Shown here: one piece after another, positions 9,281-18,634 of the stretch | Layout of the letters: the number at the start of each line of letters is the position of its first letter | How positions within the stretch are numbered: the stretch's first letter is position 1 | Assembly: GCF_002858925.1 (NCBI RefSeq) | Contig: NZ_PJRS01000001.1 | Coordinates: 84,461 to 148,460 of the forward strand | DNA: 64,000 bases | Direction of reading: 5' to 3' | Origin: Caulobacter zeae | Lineage (GTDB): Bacteria; Pseudomonadota; Alphaproteobacteria; Caulobacterales; Caulobacteraceae | Translations under genes and position numbers: made by a program | Notes under the pieces: model-generated | Told to the model about the DNA's origin: nothing | Database searches by the model: none | Seen by the model: the letters and a program-made list of their open reading frames with translations, nothing else

Positions 9281-10678
9281 TCACTTCCCCGCGAACGCCC
9301 GCACGTGGGCCTTCACGGCGGCCGAGTCAGCCGGCAGGCGGTCGAAACGCTCGGGCTTGGCCGACAGGTCAGGCGCGCCGCGCGGCACGCCCTGGACGAC
9401 GCCGGTGGCGGCCAGCACGGCCTCGGGGAACTTGGCGGGGTGGGCGGTGGACAGCACCACGACCGGGATCGTGGGGTTCTCCAGGCGCAGGCGGGCCGCG
9501 GCGGCCAGGCCGACGGCGGTGTGCGGGTCGACCACCTCGCCGGTCTCGTTCAGCGTCGAGAGCATGGTCTTGGCCGTATCGGCCTCGCTGACCGAGGCGC
9601 CGGCGAACAGCTCGCGCATCATCGCGTGGGCGCTGGGCGGGATGTCGAGCGAGCCTGTGGTGGCGAAGCCCCGGAAAGCCCGCCCGGTCTCGACCCCGTC
9701 GCGGCGCACGGCCTCGAAATAGAGGCGCTCGAAGTTGGAAGCGACCTGGATGTCCATGGCCGGGCTCTGGGTGGCGGCCACCGCGCCGCGCGCGTAGCGG
9801 CCGTCCTCGAAGGCGCGGGCCAGGATGTCGTTGCTGTTGGTGGCGGCTACGACCTTGGCGATCGGCAGGCCCAGCTGCTTGGCGACGAAGGCGGCGTAGG
9901 CGTCGCCGAAATTGCCGGTCGGCACGACAAAGGCCACTTCGCGGGCCGGCGCGCCCAGGCTGACGGCGGCGGTGAAGTAGTAGACGCTCTGGGCCGCGAT
10001 CCGGGCCCAGTTGATCGAGTTGACGCCCGACAGGTCCACCGCATGGCGGAACTGGTCGTCCTGGAAGGCCAGCTTGACGATGGCCTGGCAATCGTCGAAC
10101 GAGCCCTGCACCGAAACGCACGACACGTTGGCGTCTTCCGCCGTGGTCATGAACCGGCGCTGGACCTCGCTGATCCGGCCCTCGGGGAAGAGCGCGACGA
10201 TGCGGGCGTTGCTGCGGCCGCGGAAGGCCTCGACGGCCGCGCCGCCGGTGTCGCCCGAGGTGGCGCAGATGATGGTCATGGTCCGCGACTGGCGCGACAG
10301 CACGTAGTCGTAGAGCCGCCCCAGCAGTTGCATGGCCACGTCCTTGAAGGCCAGGGTCGGGCCGTGGAACAGCTCCAGCAGGTAGCGGTTGGCGGCCAGC
10401 TGCTTCAGCGGCGTCACCGCCGCGTGGGTGAAGCTGGCATAGGCCTCGTCGCACATCTGGGCGAGATCGTCGGCCGGGATGTCGTCGCCGACGAACTTGC
10501 CCAGCACGGCGGCGGCGACCTGGGCGTAGGTCTTGCCGGCGAAGGCGGCGATCTCTTCGGACGTGAAGGCCGGCCAGGCCTCGGGCACATACAGGCCGCC
10601 GTCGGGGGCCAGGCCCGCCAGCACCGCGTCCAGGAAACCGATCGAAGGGGACTCGCCCCGGGTCGAGACGTAACGCAT
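9281..10678 (-). CDS. thrC: Threonine synthase
   Basis: A 465-residue PLP enzyme that converts O-phospho-L-homoserine to L-threonine. The N-terminus STRGESPSIGFLDAVLAGLA and DGGLYVPE is the hallmark of the long (fungal/Gram-negative) ThrC class. FHGPTLAFKD near residue 112 carries the PLP-binding Lys, and ICATSGDTGGAAVEAF is the phosphate-binding loop. The ATG overlaps the SURF1 stop as TGATG (shared base 10678), so thrC is translationally coupled to the end of the cytochrome oxidase cluster. Length matches the family. Confidence 0.96.
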   Translation of the reverse strand: MRYVSTRGESPSIGFLDAVLAGLAPDGGLYVPEAWPAFTSEEIAAFAGKTYAQVAAAVLGKFVGDDIPADDLAQMCDEAYASFTHAAVTPLKQLAANRYLLELFHGPTLAFKDVAMQLLGRLYDYVLSRQSRTMTIICATSGDTGGAAVEAFRGRSNARIVALFPEGRISEVQRRFMTTAEDANVSCVSVQGSFDDCQAIVKLAFQDDQFRHAVDLSGVNSINWARIAAQSVYYFTAAVSLGAPAREVAFVVPTGNFGDAYAAFVAKQLGLPIAKVVAATNSNDILARAFEDGRYARGAVAATQSPAMDIQVASNFERLYFEAVRRDGVETGRAFRGFATTGSLDIPPSAHAMMRELFAGASVSEADTAKTMLSTLNETGEVVDPHTAVGLAAAARLRLENPTIPVVVLSTAHPAKFPEAVLAATGVVQGVPRGAPDLSAKPERFDRLPADSAAVKAHVRAFAGK

Positions 10679-11361
10679 CAGGGCCTCATCCTACGCCAGA
10701 GCATGGCGGCATAGATAAAGAGCAGGGTGACAGCAAGACCAAACCACGTAAGCGCGTATTCCAGGTGCCGATTGGAAATTTCTGCCGGCAGCGGCGCGGG
10801 GGTGACCCGCGGGAGGGCCGGGGTCGTGGCTTCGGCCATCAGGACGTACTTGGGCGACTTTCCAGCCTCGTCGGTGAGAAGACCTTCGCGCTCCTTGCCT
10901 CCAAGCTGATCGGTGGTGACCAGCACGCCGGTGACTCTGGAGGGATAGCCGAACACCCCATGACGATCAGGTTGGACCTGGCCGGTGAGGCCCTCGGCCA
11001 CTCCAAGGTCGACAATGATCGGTCCATGGTCGGAGCCGCATATGATTTGTGGGCGCCACACCATCTGACCATCGCGCACCCCGTAGACCAGGGGGAACGA
11101 CGCGCCGGGCGCCACCGGTCGGCAGCCGGTCTCGACCCGGGTCCAGGCGACGTCCTCGCCCTTGTCGGCGCGGGTAAGCGCCTGAGCCAGCGGGATGGCC
11201 GGCACGGTCTTCAGCGTCTCGATCCGCGCCAGCAGGTCTTCCTTCCAGGCCAGGCGCTTCACCTGCCAGGTTCCCAGGCCGCAGAGGATGGCGAAGGCGA
11301 TCAGGGTGGCGATCGTCAGGACGATCGGAAAGCGCGGCTTGGACTTCGCGGTCTCAGACAT
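10678..11361 (-). CDS. SURF1-family cytochrome oxidase assembly protein
   Basis: A 227-residue inner-membrane protein with a transmembrane helix at each end (about 15-35 and 200-222) flanking a periplasmic domain, the SURF1/Shy1 topology. Family segments include GTWQVKRLAWKEDLLARIE near the N-terminus and HLEYALTWFGLAVTLLFIY at the C-terminus, where the conserved NxHLxYAxTWFGLA motif lies. SURF1 proteins help insert heme a into subunit I of the aa3 oxidase. It overlaps the upstream DUF983 gene by 8 bp and thrC by 1 bp. Confidence 0.92.
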   Translation of the reverse strand: MSETAKSKPRFPIVLTIATLIAFAILCGLGTWQVKRLAWKEDLLARIETLKTVPAIPLAQALTRADKGEDVAWTRVETGCRPVAPGASFPLVYGVRDGQMVWRPQIICGSDHGPIIVDLGVAEGLTGQVQPDRHGVFGYPSRVTGVLVTTDQLGGKEREGLLTDEAGKSPKYVLMAEATTPALPRVTPAPLPAEISNRHLEYALTWFGLAVTLLFIYAAMLWRRMRP

Positions 11362-11716
11362 CGCCGCGCCCCGCTTGCGAGGCCTTGTTGGCGATCTGGG
11401 CGGCGACCATCAGGCCCTTGGCGGGCCGCATCAGCACCAGGCACGCCAGCAGGGTCAGCGGCAGCCAGACGACCAGCAGCAGCCATGCCGGCCAGTTCCA
11501 GGCGAACATCGAAAACAGCGCCCCGAAGGCGCACAGCGCGCCGGCGATCAGGATGACGAAGGTGGCCGCCCCGTCGCCGCTCTCGAGCTTGGAGAGATCG
11601 TAGCCACAGGCCTCGCAGCGCGGGGCCACCTTCAGGAAGCCCTCGAACAGGAAGCCCTCGCCACAGACGGGACAGCGCCCGGCGGCGCCGGCGGCGTAGG
11701 GGTTGGTCTTGGGCAT
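11354..11716 (-). CDS. DUF983 zinc-ribbon membrane protein
   Basis: A 120-residue protein with two CxxC pairs (CPVCGEGFLF and CEACGYDL) forming a probable zinc ribbon in the first 45 residues, then two hydrophobic helices (about 50-72 and 75-97). This is the DUF983 layout, almost always found between ctaE/ctaG and SURF1 in alphaproteobacterial oxidase clusters. Its exact role is unknown to me; linkage suggests oxidase biogenesis. It ends 8 bp inside SURF1. A strong terminator lies just upstream, so it may use its own promoter or read-through from ctaE. Confidence 0.88.
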   Translation of the reverse strand: MPKTNPYAAGAAGRCPVCGEGFLFEGFLKVAPRCEACGYDLSKLESGDGAATFVILIAGALCAFGALFSMFAWNWPAWLLLVVWLPLTLLACLVLMRPAKGLMVAAQIANKASQAGRGDV

Positions 11717-11742
11717 GGCGTTCCCTGCAAGACGCTGAAACG

Positions 11743-11776
11743 AAAAAGGCCCGGAGCGCGATCGGCGCTCCGGGCC
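11743..11776 (-). terminator. Rho-independent terminator after ctaE
   Basis: A perfect 12-bp stem, GGCCCGGAGCGC (11748-11759) with GCGCTCCGGGCC (11765-11776), has a 5-nt loop and five A on the plus strand (11743-11747), which is a T-tract on the minus strand. It lies 18 bp after the ctaE stop and splits ctaE from DUF983-SURF1-thrC. Confidence 0.85.
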
Positions 11777-11794
11777 CTTCGATAGTCGGTGACC

Positions 11795-12670
11795 CTAGTG
11801 CGCCGAGGCGCCGAAGATCACGTAGATGAAGGCGAACAGGAACAGCCAGACCACGTCGACGAAGTGCCAGTACCAGGCGGCCGCTTCGAAGCCGAAGTGC
11901 TGCTTGGGCGTGAAGGCGCCGTTCATCAGGCGGATCAGGCAGACGATCAGGAACAGCGTGCCCACGAAGACGTGGAAACCGTGGAAGCCGGTGGCCAGGA
12001 AGAAGGTCGAACCGTACAGGCCCGAATTGGCGGCGGCCTCGTTGTAGAACAGGTTCTCGTGGTTGATGTGGGCGTACTCGTAGACCTGGATGCAGGTGAA
12101 CAGCGCGCCGAGCAGGATGGTCAGGATCAGGCCCCACTTGGCGCCCTTGCGGTCGCCTTGCTGCAGGGCGTGGTGCGACCAAGTGATGGTGGTGCCCGAC
12201 AGCAGCAGGGTGAGCGTGTTGACCAGCGGCAGGTGCCAGGGCGAGACGGTCTCGACGCCGGCCGGCGGCCAGGCGGCCCAGGCGGTGCGGACTTCCTCGA
12301 TGCTGGAGAAGGTGCGGTGGCCGTGGAACAGGGCCATCTCGAAGAAGATCCAGAACCACGCCACGAAGAACATCACTTCCGAGGCGATGAACAGCACCAT
12401 GCCGTAGCGCAGGCCGATCGAGACGACGGGGGTGTGGTCGCCGGCGTTGGCTTCCTTGATGACGTCCCACCACCAGCCGAACATCGTGTAGAGCACGCCG
12501 GCCAGGCCGAGCGCGAACAGCCACCACTGGCCCTTCTCGATCCCGAACACGCCGCCCTTGATCCAGGCGATCAGGCCGATGGCCATGATGGTGGCCGCCA
12601 TCGAGCCGACGAACGGCCACGGACTAGGCGGCAGGATGTGGTAGTCGTGTTTGACGGCGCCGTGGGCCAT
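11795..12670 (-). CDS. ctaE: Cytochrome c oxidase subunit III
   Basis: A 291-residue, seven-helix core subunit of the aa3-type oxidase. The N-terminus HDYHILPPSPWPFVGSMAA matches subunit III, as do the helix segments FFVAWFWIFFEMALFH, LLLSGTTITWSHHAL, FYGSTFFLATGFHGFHVFVG-like text and the C-terminal AAWYWHFVDVVWLFLF. The conserved Glu and His residues of helices III and VI are present. It follows ctaG on the same strand with a 76-bp gap and is followed by a strong terminator. Subunit III stabilises subunit I turnover and is embedded in the inner membrane. Confidence 0.97.
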   Translation of the reverse strand: MAHGAVKHDYHILPPSPWPFVGSMAATIMAIGLIAWIKGGVFGIEKGQWWLFALGLAGVLYTMFGWWWDVIKEANAGDHTPVVSIGLRYGMVLFIASEVMFFVAWFWIFFEMALFHGHRTFSSIEEVRTAWAAWPPAGVETVSPWHLPLVNTLTLLLSGTTITWSHHALQQGDRKGAKWGLILTILLGALFTCIQVYEYAHINHENLFYNEAAANSGLYGSTFFLATGFHGFHVFVGTLFLIVCLIRLMNGAFTPKQHFGFEAAAWYWHFVDVVWLFLFAFIYVIFGASAH

Positions 12671-12746
12671 GTGTTGCGAACCCTCTGATTATTTGAAGTA
12701 CGCGTCGCGTAGGTCCCCCAAGGCCCGCGCACTCCCTTGTGGATTG

Positions 12747-13406
12747 CTATAGTCCCTTGGACGGTGTTCCGCCAAGTGGTTGAACGATGCGCGGCGTCGC
12801 GTCGGCCGACTTGCCGCCCTCCTCGCCCTCCACCGCCGGGAAAAAGGTGTAGGACAGGGTGATCTCGGACTTGCCCTTGGTCTCAGGATCCTCGGCGAAG
12901 CGGGGATCGACGAAGTAGACGACCGGGAACTCGACGGTCTGGCCGGGCTCGATCGTCTGGTTCGAGAAGCAGAAGCACTCGATCTTCTGGAAATAGGCGC
13001 CGGCCTGCTCGGGCACGACGTTGTAGATCGCCCGGCCCGTCTGGGGCTTGTCGCTGTTGTTGGTGACCTTGAAGAAGGCCAGGCCCGACGCGCCCAGCTT
13101 GATGTCCTGGCTGACCTGCTCGGTGGTGAAGGTCCAGGGCAGGTTGCGGATATTGGCGTCGAAGCGGACGACGACGCTGCGATCCAGCACCTTGGTCGGA
13201 GCGGCTTCGGCGCGGCGCACCGTGCCGTCGAAGCCCGTGACCTGGCAGAACAGCTTGTAGAGCGGCACCGAGGCGTAGGCCGCGCCGACCATGCCGGCGA
13301 AGGCGCCGACGCAGATCAGCGCCACGCGCTTGTTGCGGCGGGCTTGCGGGTTGCTCGCCTTGCCGGCCTTGGCCGCCGGCCTGGGATCAGAACCGGTTTC
13401 CGACAT
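12747..13406 (-). CDS. ctaG: Cytochrome c oxidase copper-assembly protein CtaG (COX11)
   Basis: A 219-residue COX11 homologue that delivers copper to the CuB site of subunit I. It has an N-terminal transmembrane helix (about 27-48, VALICVGAFAGMVGAAYASV) with the family PLYKLFCQVTGF right after it, and a periplasmic beta domain containing ECFCFSNQTI, whose CxC pair binds Cu(I), followed by FPVVYFVDPRF. The start at 13406 lies inside the end of the coxF-like gene (20-bp overlap), so translation is probably coupled. Confidence 0.95.
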   Translation of the reverse strand: MSETGSDPRPAAKAGKASNPQARRNKRVALICVGAFAGMVGAAYASVPLYKLFCQVTGFDGTVRRAEAAPTKVLDRSVVVRFDANIRNLPWTFTTEQVSQDIKLGASGLAFFKVTNNSDKPQTGRAIYNVVPEQAGAYFQKIECFCFSNQTIEPGQTVEFPVVYFVDPRFAEDPETKGKSEITLSYTFFPAVEGEEGGKSADATPRIVQPLGGTPSKGL

Positions 13407-13554
13407 TGGCGCCGAGCCTCACCAGGGTGACCACGAAGACCAGGGCGACAAAGGCCACCAGGCCCAGCGCCAGGGCGATGTTGCGGCCGTTGCGGGCCTT
13501 GAGCGCCTGGTCGGCGTCGGGCTTTGCGGAAACGGTCTTCTTCGGATCGGTCAA
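13387..13554 (-). CDS. Small CoxF-like single-helix membrane protein (TTG start)
   Basis: This 55-codon gene sits between ctaB and ctaG in a frame of its own. It starts at TTG 13554, overlaps the ctaB stop as TTGA, and runs 20 bp into ctaG. The product has a charged N-terminus ([20 protein letters not shown]), a basic RNGRN patch, and one hydrophobic helix ([20 protein letters not shown]), ending VGNRF. Position, size and topology match the small CoxF proteins of alphaproteobacterial oxidase operons. GC at third codon positions is high, as in neighbouring genes. Function is unproven; an oxidase assembly factor is the natural guess. Confidence 0.8.
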   Translation of the reverse strand: MTDPKKTVSAKPDADQALKARNGRNIALALGLVAFVALVFVVTLVRLGANVGNRF

Positions 13555-14591
13555 AGCGGAAGCTCCAGGGCCCGGACGCCGATCATGGCCTCGGCCAGCA
13601 GGGCGGCGAACAGGGCGAACAGGTACAGGATCGAGAAGGCGAAGAGGTTGCGGGCGTCCTTGGCCCCGCCCACCGGCGGCGGGCGCTTGCCCGGCTCGGC
13701 CGGTTCAGGGGCGGGCGCGTTGGCCACCTCGTAGAGGGCGCGGTCGGCGGCGCGAGGGTCGGCCGCATCGCCGGCGTCGCTGCGGAACACCCGCCAGGCC
13801 AGGGTCAGGAAGACGATCCCGCCCAGGGCCGAGACGGCCAGGTACAGCGGGCCGCCCAGGCCGGTGAAGGCCGGCGCCAGGCAGACCGGGATGAACACCA
13901 GGCTGTAGAGCAGGATCTGCTTGCGGGTCTCCTTGGCGCCCTTGACCACCGGCAGCATCGGCACGCCGGCCTTGGCGTAGTCGGTGCTGATGTAGAGCGA
14001 CAGGGCCCAGAAGTGCGGCGGGGTCCACAGGAAGATGATCAGCACCATCAGCCAGGCGTTCAGCGGCGCGTCACCCGCAGCGGCCGCCCAGCCGATGGCC
14101 GGCGGCAGCGCGCCGGCCAGGCCGCCGATGACGATGTTCTGGGCCGTCCAGCGCTTGAGCCACATGGTGTAGACCACCGCGTAGAAGACGATGGTGAAGG
14201 CCAGCAGGCCCGCGGCCAGCCAGTTGATGGCCATGCCCATCAGCAGGACCGACAGCAGGGAGAGGACGACGCCCAGGGTCGCGGCCTCGGAGCCCTCGAC
14301 CAGGCCGGCCGGCACCGGGCGGCCGCGCGTGCGGCGCATCTTGGCGTCGATGTCGGCGTCGTACCACATGTTCAGGGCGCCCGAGGCCCCCGCGCCGACG
14401 GCGATGCACAGCACCGCCACCGCGCCCAGCAGCGGGTGGATGTGGGTGCGGGCGGCCACCAGGCCGGTCGCGGCCGTGAACACCACCAGCGACATCACGC
14501 GCGGCTTGAGCAGCTGGAAATAGTCCTGCCAGCGCGCCGCGCGAACCGTGTCGGCGGGCGTGTCGGGCGAAAGGACGGCGGGCTTGGCCAT
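13551..14591 (-). CDS. ctaB: Protoheme IX farnesyltransferase (heme O synthase)
   Basis: A 346-residue UbiA-superfamily prenyltransferase that converts heme B to heme O, the precursor of heme A. The first Asp-rich motif is [19 protein letters not shown] and the second region [15 protein letters not shown] is the CtaB/CyoE signature. About nine transmembrane helices are visible. A hydrophilic Pro-rich insert near residues 285-315 ([18 protein letters not shown]) precedes the last helix. It is downstream of ctaD and overlaps the coxF-like gene by 4 bp (TTGA). Confidence 0.96.
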   Translation of the reverse strand: MAKPAVLSPDTPADTVRAARWQDYFQLLKPRVMSLVVFTAATGLVAARTHIHPLLGAVAVLCIAVGAGASGALNMWYDADIDAKMRRTRGRPVPAGLVEGSEAATLGVVLSLLSVLLMGMAINWLAAGLLAFTIVFYAVVYTMWLKRWTAQNIVIGGLAGALPPAIGWAAAAGDAPLNAWLMVLIIFLWTPPHFWALSLYISTDYAKAGVPMLPVVKGAKETRKQILLYSLVFIPVCLAPAFTGLGGPLYLAVSALGGIVFLTLAWRVFRSDAGDAADPRAADRALYEVANAPAPEPAEPGKRPPPVGGAKDARNLFAFSILYLFALFAALLAEAMIGVRALELPL

Positions 14592-14713
14592 GGGACTTGG
14601 AACTTACGTCTTCGAAGAGGGGTCTGGATGGTCGAAGGGCGCGGGCCGGACTATTCGCCCGATCCGCGCCCCCGCGCTTATACAGCTATCTTACCAGAGA
14701 TCAGTCGCGCCAA

Positions 14714-16378
14714 TCAGTGATGATCGTCGGCCTTGATGACCGGCGGCTCGCTGAACTGGTGGAACGGCGGCGGCGAGGACAGGGTCCATTCCAGCGTGGT
14801 GGCGCCTTCGCCCCACGGGTTGGCCTCGGCCTTGCGGCGACGGATGGCCGCCTCGATCAGCACCAGCAGGAAGACGCCGACGCCGAGGACGGTGATCATG
14901 TAGCCCACCGACGAGACGTAGTTCCACTTCGCGAAGGCGTCCGGATAGTCGACATAGCGACGCGGCATGCCGTCCAGGCCCAGGAAGTGCTGCGGGAAGA
15001 ACACCAGGTTCACGCCCACGAACATGATCCAGAAGTGGGTCGCGCCGAGGAACTCGTTGTACTTCACGCCCCACATCTTCTCGAACCAGTAGTAGAAGCC
15101 CGCGAAGATGGCGAAGACGGCGCCCAGCGACAGCACGTAGTGGAAGTGGGCCACCACGTAGTAGGTGTCATGCAGGCTGTAGTCGATGCCGGCGTTCGAC
15201 AGCACGACGCCGGTGACGCCGCCGACCGTGAACAGGAAGATGAAGCCGATCGCCCACAGCATGGGCGTCTTGAAGCTGATCGAACCGCCCCACATCGTGG
15301 CGATCCACGAGAAGATCTTCACGCCCGTCGGGACGGCGATGATCATCGTCGCGGCCACGAAATAGGCGCGCAGGTTGATGGGCATGCCGACCGTGTACAT
15401 GTGGTGGGCCCACACGACGAAGCCGACGAAGCCGATGGCGACCATGGCGTAGGCCATGGCGAGGTAGCCGAAGACCGGCTTCTTCGAGAAGGTCGAGACG
15501 ATGTGGCTGATGATGCCGAACCCCGGCAGGATCAGGATGTACACTTCCGGGTGACCGAAGAACCAGAACAAGTGCTGGAACATCACCGGGTCGCCGCCGG
15601 CGGCGGGATCGAAGAAGTGGGTGCCGAAGTTGCGGTCGGTCAGCAGCATGGTGATGGCGCCGGCCAGCACGGGCAGCGACAGCAGCAGCAGGAAGGCGGT
15701 GATCAGCACCGACCAGGCGAACAGCGGCATGCGGTGCAGGGTCATGCCCGGCGCGCGCATGTTGAAGATCGTGGTGATGAAGTTGATCGCGCCCAGGATC
15801 GACGAAGCGCCGGCCAGGTGGAGCGACAGGATCGCCAGGTCCATGGCCGGACCGGTGTGGCCCGAGGTCGACAGCGGCGGATAGATCGTCCAGCCGCCGC
15901 CAAAGCCGTGGCCCGGGCCGCCGTCGACGAACATCGAGGTGCACAGCAGGATCCAGGCGGCGACCAGCAGCCAGAACGAGATGTTGTTCATCCGCGGGAA
16001 GGCCATGTCCGGCGCGCCGATCATGATCGGGACGAACCAGTTGCCGAAGCCGCCGATCATGGCGGGCATGACCATGAAGAAGATCATGATCAGGGCGTGG
16101 GCGGTGACCACGGCGTTGTAGCCGTGCTTGCCCTTGAACACGCCCCACTCGGCAAGCAGGCCGGTCTCGGAGAAGATCTGGATGCCCGGGTGCATCAGCT
16201 CCCAGCGGATCAGGCCCGACAGGGCCCCGCCGACGATCCCGGCCATGATGGCGAACAGGATGTAGAGGGTGCCGATGTCCTTGTGGTTCGTCGAGAAGAA
16301 CCAGCGCTGGAAGAAGGGCGGCTTTTCGTCGGCGCCGTGGCCGGCGTCGTGGTGATCGATGTCAGCGGCGTGAGCCAT
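14714..16378 (-). CDS. ctaD: Cytochrome c oxidase subunit I
   Basis: A 554-residue, twelve-helix catalytic subunit of the aa3 oxidase, carrying heme a, heme a3 and CuB. Signature text includes [18 protein letters not shown], holding the CuB His and cross-linked Tyr and the proton-path Glu region, and [17 protein letters not shown] with the heme ligands. The N-terminus has the usual [15 protein letters not shown]. It lies 23 bp after ctaC and precedes ctaB by 122 bp. Length and motifs are complete. Confidence 0.98.
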   Translation of the reverse strand: MAHAADIDHHDAGHGADEKPPFFQRWFFSTNHKDIGTLYILFAIMAGIVGGALSGLIRWELMHPGIQIFSETGLLAEWGVFKGKHGYNAVVTAHALIMIFFMVMPAMIGGFGNWFVPIMIGAPDMAFPRMNNISFWLLVAAWILLCTSMFVDGGPGHGFGGGWTIYPPLSTSGHTGPAMDLAILSLHLAGASSILGAINFITTIFNMRAPGMTLHRMPLFAWSVLITAFLLLLSLPVLAGAITMLLTDRNFGTHFFDPAAGGDPVMFQHLFWFFGHPEVYILILPGFGIISHIVSTFSKKPVFGYLAMAYAMVAIGFVGFVVWAHHMYTVGMPINLRAYFVAATMIIAVPTGVKIFSWIATMWGGSISFKTPMLWAIGFIFLFTVGGVTGVVLSNAGIDYSLHDTYYVVAHFHYVLSLGAVFAIFAGFYYWFEKMWGVKYNEFLGATHFWIMFVGVNLVFFPQHFLGLDGMPRRYVDYPDAFAKWNYVSSVGYMITVLGVGVFLLVLIEAAIRRRKAEANPWGEGATTLEWTLSSPPPFHQFSEPPVIKADDHH

Positions 16379-16401
16379 CGGACTGATATCCTAAAGCGTT
16401 C

Positions 16402-17364
16402 TTAGGCCGCCGGCGCGGCGGCGGGGGCCGCGGCCGGAGCGGAAGCGGGTGCAGCCGGAGCGGCGGCGGCGGGCGTGGCGGCCGGAGCCGCGCCAGGCGC
16501 GGCCGGGGCGGCTTCGGCGGTCGCCGGGGCGGCGGGCGCCTCGGCGGGAGCCTTGGACTTCACCCACGCGTCGAACTCGGCCTGCGTGACGACCTTGATC
16601 TCGATCGGCATGAAGGCGTGGTCGATGCCGCAGAGCTCCGAGCACTGGCCGTAATAGGTGCCCACCTTCTCGGCCTTGAACCAGGTTTCGTTCAGGCGGC
16701 CCGGAATGGCGTCGGTCTTCAGGCCGAAGGCCGGCAGGGCGAAGGCGTGGATCACGTCGGCGGCGGTGACCTGCACGCGCACCACCTGGTTGACCGGCAC
16801 GACCAGCGCGTTGTCGGCGGCCAGGCGATAGAGGCTGTGCGGCAGGCCCTTGGCCGCCACTTCTTCCTCGCTCAGCACCTTGGAGATGATCTCCGGGACC
16901 TTCTGGTCCGGATACTCGTAGCCCCAGTACCACTGATAGCCCGTGGCCTTCACGGTCATGTAGGGCTTGGGCATGTCGTTGTACTTGAACAACAGCCGGA
17001 ACGAGAAGATGGCGATGATCATCAGGATCAGCACCGGCACGATCGTCCAGATGATCTCGATCGTGGTGTTGTGGCTGAACTTGGCCGGAACCGGGTTCGC
17101 CTTCTTGTTGTAGCGGACAGCGATCCAGACCAGCAGGCCCAGGACCAGCAGGGTGATGGCCGTGATGATCGGCATCAGAACCCAGTCGTGGAACCAGATG
17201 GCGTCGTGCTTGAGCACGGACGCCGCCGGCTGGAGGGCGATGCCCCCCGGCGTCGGCTGGCCCAATAGATCGTCGGCGAAGGCATGCCCCGCGAGCGTCG
17301 TCATGACGGCGGCGGCTGCAAAGCCAAACCCCTTCCGTCCCATCCCCTGAACTTGTGCCTTCAT
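16402..17364 (-). CDS. ctaC: Cytochrome c oxidase subunit II with Ala/Pro-rich tail
   Basis: A 320-residue subunit II: signal peptide, two transmembrane helices (about 55-80 and 100-122) and a periplasmic cupredoxin domain. The CuA site is YGQCSELCGIDHAFMPIEI with both Cys, plus the upstream His in VIHAFALPAFGLK and the downstream Met. From about residue 275 the protein has a low-complexity Ala/Pro tail (repeats of APAA, AAPA), which is longer than in most homologues. It is the first gene of the oxidase cluster; the 370-bp region upstream carries its promoter. Confidence 0.97.
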   Translation of the reverse strand: MKAQVQGMGRKGFGFAAAAVMTTLAGHAFADDLLGQPTPGGIALQPAASVLKHDAIWFHDWVLMPIITAITLLVLGLLVWIAVRYNKKANPVPAKFSHNTTIEIIWTIVPVLILMIIAIFSFRLLFKYNDMPKPYMTVKATGYQWYWGYEYPDQKVPEIISKVLSEEEVAAKGLPHSLYRLAADNALVVPVNQVVRVQVTAADVIHAFALPAFGLKTDAIPGRLNETWFKAEKVGTYYGQCSELCGIDHAFMPIEIKVVTQAEFDAWVKSKAPAEAPAAPATAEAAPAAPGAAPAATPAAAAPAAPASAPAAAPAAAPAA

Positions 17365-17581
17365 TTCCCTCTCGGCCCGTTACGGCGGCGACCGGCTGTT
17401 ACTCAGCCGTGTCTCCGCGCCGACATGCACAATACGACCGGTTACGCGGACTTATGCAATCGACTTGAAACGGTCGAAAGCACTCCCCCCACGGCGCCGG
17501 CCGGTCGCAGGCGTGCTTACGCGCTTCAATCCCTGTTGCCAAGCACCCGAAACCACACGTTGGGCAGGGGAATCGCGTCAG

Positions 17582-17598
17582 TTGAGAAGCATTCTCAA
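17582..17598. promoter_or_regulatory. Palindromic site resembling a Fur box
   Basis: TTGAGAAGCATTCTCAA is a perfect 7-3-7 inverted repeat. Its inner 15 bases match the classical Fur 7-1-7 consensus TGATAATnATTATCA at 11 of 14 defined positions. It lies 217 bp upstream of ctaC and 138 bp upstream of padR in the divergent spacer 17365-17735. The rest of this spacer shows no gene I believe in. Confidence 0.5.
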
Positions 17599-17735
17599 TA
17601 ACTTCGCCGATTTCATCCACACGACCGACAGGCGAATCACGTCGATCCTCGAACATTGATAACTTGTAATAACAGCTACCTTGCATCGCACACTACCTGG
17701 CCGTACAAGGTTCTCACCAACAGGAAACGAGAGCC

Positions 17736-18062
17736 GTGCCTGAAGCCATCGAAACCCAATTGAAGAAAGGCGTGCTGGCGCTGTGCGTGCTGGCCCTGCT
17801 GTCGAAGGCCGACAGCTACGCCTACGAGATCGCCAGCCAGCTGGCCAAGGACATCGACATGGGAGAGGGGACCATCTACCCGCTGATGCGGCGATTGCAG
17901 TCCGACGGCCTGGTCGAGACCTATCTGGTCGAGTCGACCAGCGGCCCGCCCCGCAAATACTACCGCCTCACCACCGCCGGCCGCGACAGCTTCGCCGCCC
18001 AGAAGAGCGAATGGGAAGCCTTCGCCAAGGCCGTGAACGACATCCTGGGAGCCGCCGCATGA
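17736..18062 (+). CDS. PadR-family transcriptional regulator
   Basis: A 108-residue winged-helix repressor. The N-terminal LKKGVLALCVLALLSKADSYAYEI and the segment GEGTIYPLMRRLQSDGLVETYL are diagnostic for PadR (recognition helix TIYPLMRRL), followed by the wing GPPRKYYRLTTAG. It starts with GTG at 17736 behind GGAAACGAGA. Its stop overlaps the next ATG as ATGA, so it is co-translated with a HAAS/DUF1700 protein, the classic partner of such short PadR proteins. It probably autoregulates this operon; the effector is unknown. Confidence 0.93.
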   Translation: MPEAIETQLKKGVLALCVLALLSKADSYAYEIASQLAKDIDMGEGTIYPLMRRLQSDGLVETYLVESTSGPPRKYYRLTTAGRDSFAAQKSEWEAFAKAVNDILGAAA

Positions 18063-18625
18063 CCCGCGCCGAATTCGTCACCCGTCTGAAGCGCGGCCTG
18101 GCCGGCCTGCCGGCCTCCGCCATCGCCGACGCCGTGGCCGACTACGAGGCCCACTTCGACGACGCCATCGCCGCCGGCCGCAGCGAGGCCGAGACGGCCG
18201 CGGCCCTGGGCGATCCCGACCGCCTGGCCCGCGAGCTGCGCGCCGAAGCCGGCCTCAAGCGCTGGGAAGAGACCAAGAACCCGTCGGCCGCCGCCGGCGC
18301 CGTGTTCGCGGTGCTGGGCCTGGGCGCGATCGACATCCTGATCCTGCTGCCCATCCTGATGGGCGTGATCGGGGCGCTGTTCGGCTTCTTCATGGCCGGG
18401 ATCGGCATCTTCATCGCCGGCGGCTTCGTGTTCTCGGCCGGACCGTTCATGGACCCGCCGGGCGGCCCCGCCTTCGCCATCCTCGGCGGCATCGGCCTGA
18501 TGGCCGCGGCCACCGCGCTCAGCGCCGTCACCGGCCTCGTCACCGTGGGCCTGGTCAATCTGCTGGTCTGGTACGGCCGGCTCCACTACCGGCTGCTGAA
18601 GCCGGCCATCGAACCGCAAGCCTGA
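18059..18625 (+). CDS. DUF1700/HAAS-domain membrane protein
   Basis: A 188-residue protein. Residues 1-75 form the HAAS region (MTRAEFVTRLKRGLAGLP, VADYEAHFDDAIAAGRSEAE and ALGDPDRLARELR), typical of DUF1700. Then come about four hydrophobic segments between residues 80 and 175. It shares an ATGA overlap with padR and is 9 bp upstream of the DUF2807 gene. In this family PadR and HAAS proteins are believed to work as a sensing pair at the membrane; that is inference from linkage. Confidence 0.88.
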   Translation: MTRAEFVTRLKRGLAGLPASAIADAVADYEAHFDDAIAAGRSEAETAAALGDPDRLARELRAEAGLKRWEETKNPSAAAGAVFAVLGLGAIDILILLPILMGVIGALFGFFMAGIGIFIAGGFVFSAGPFMDPPGGPAFAILGGIGLMAAATALSAVTGLVTVGLVNLLVWYGRLHYRLLKPAIEPQA

Positions 18626-18634
18626 GGCCTGGCC

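Noticed and set aside
17399..17686. A 95-codon minus-strand frame in the ctaC/padR spacer
   Set aside because: Composition is Cys/Arg-rich with no domain or RBS, and it covers the promoter region and the Fur-like site.
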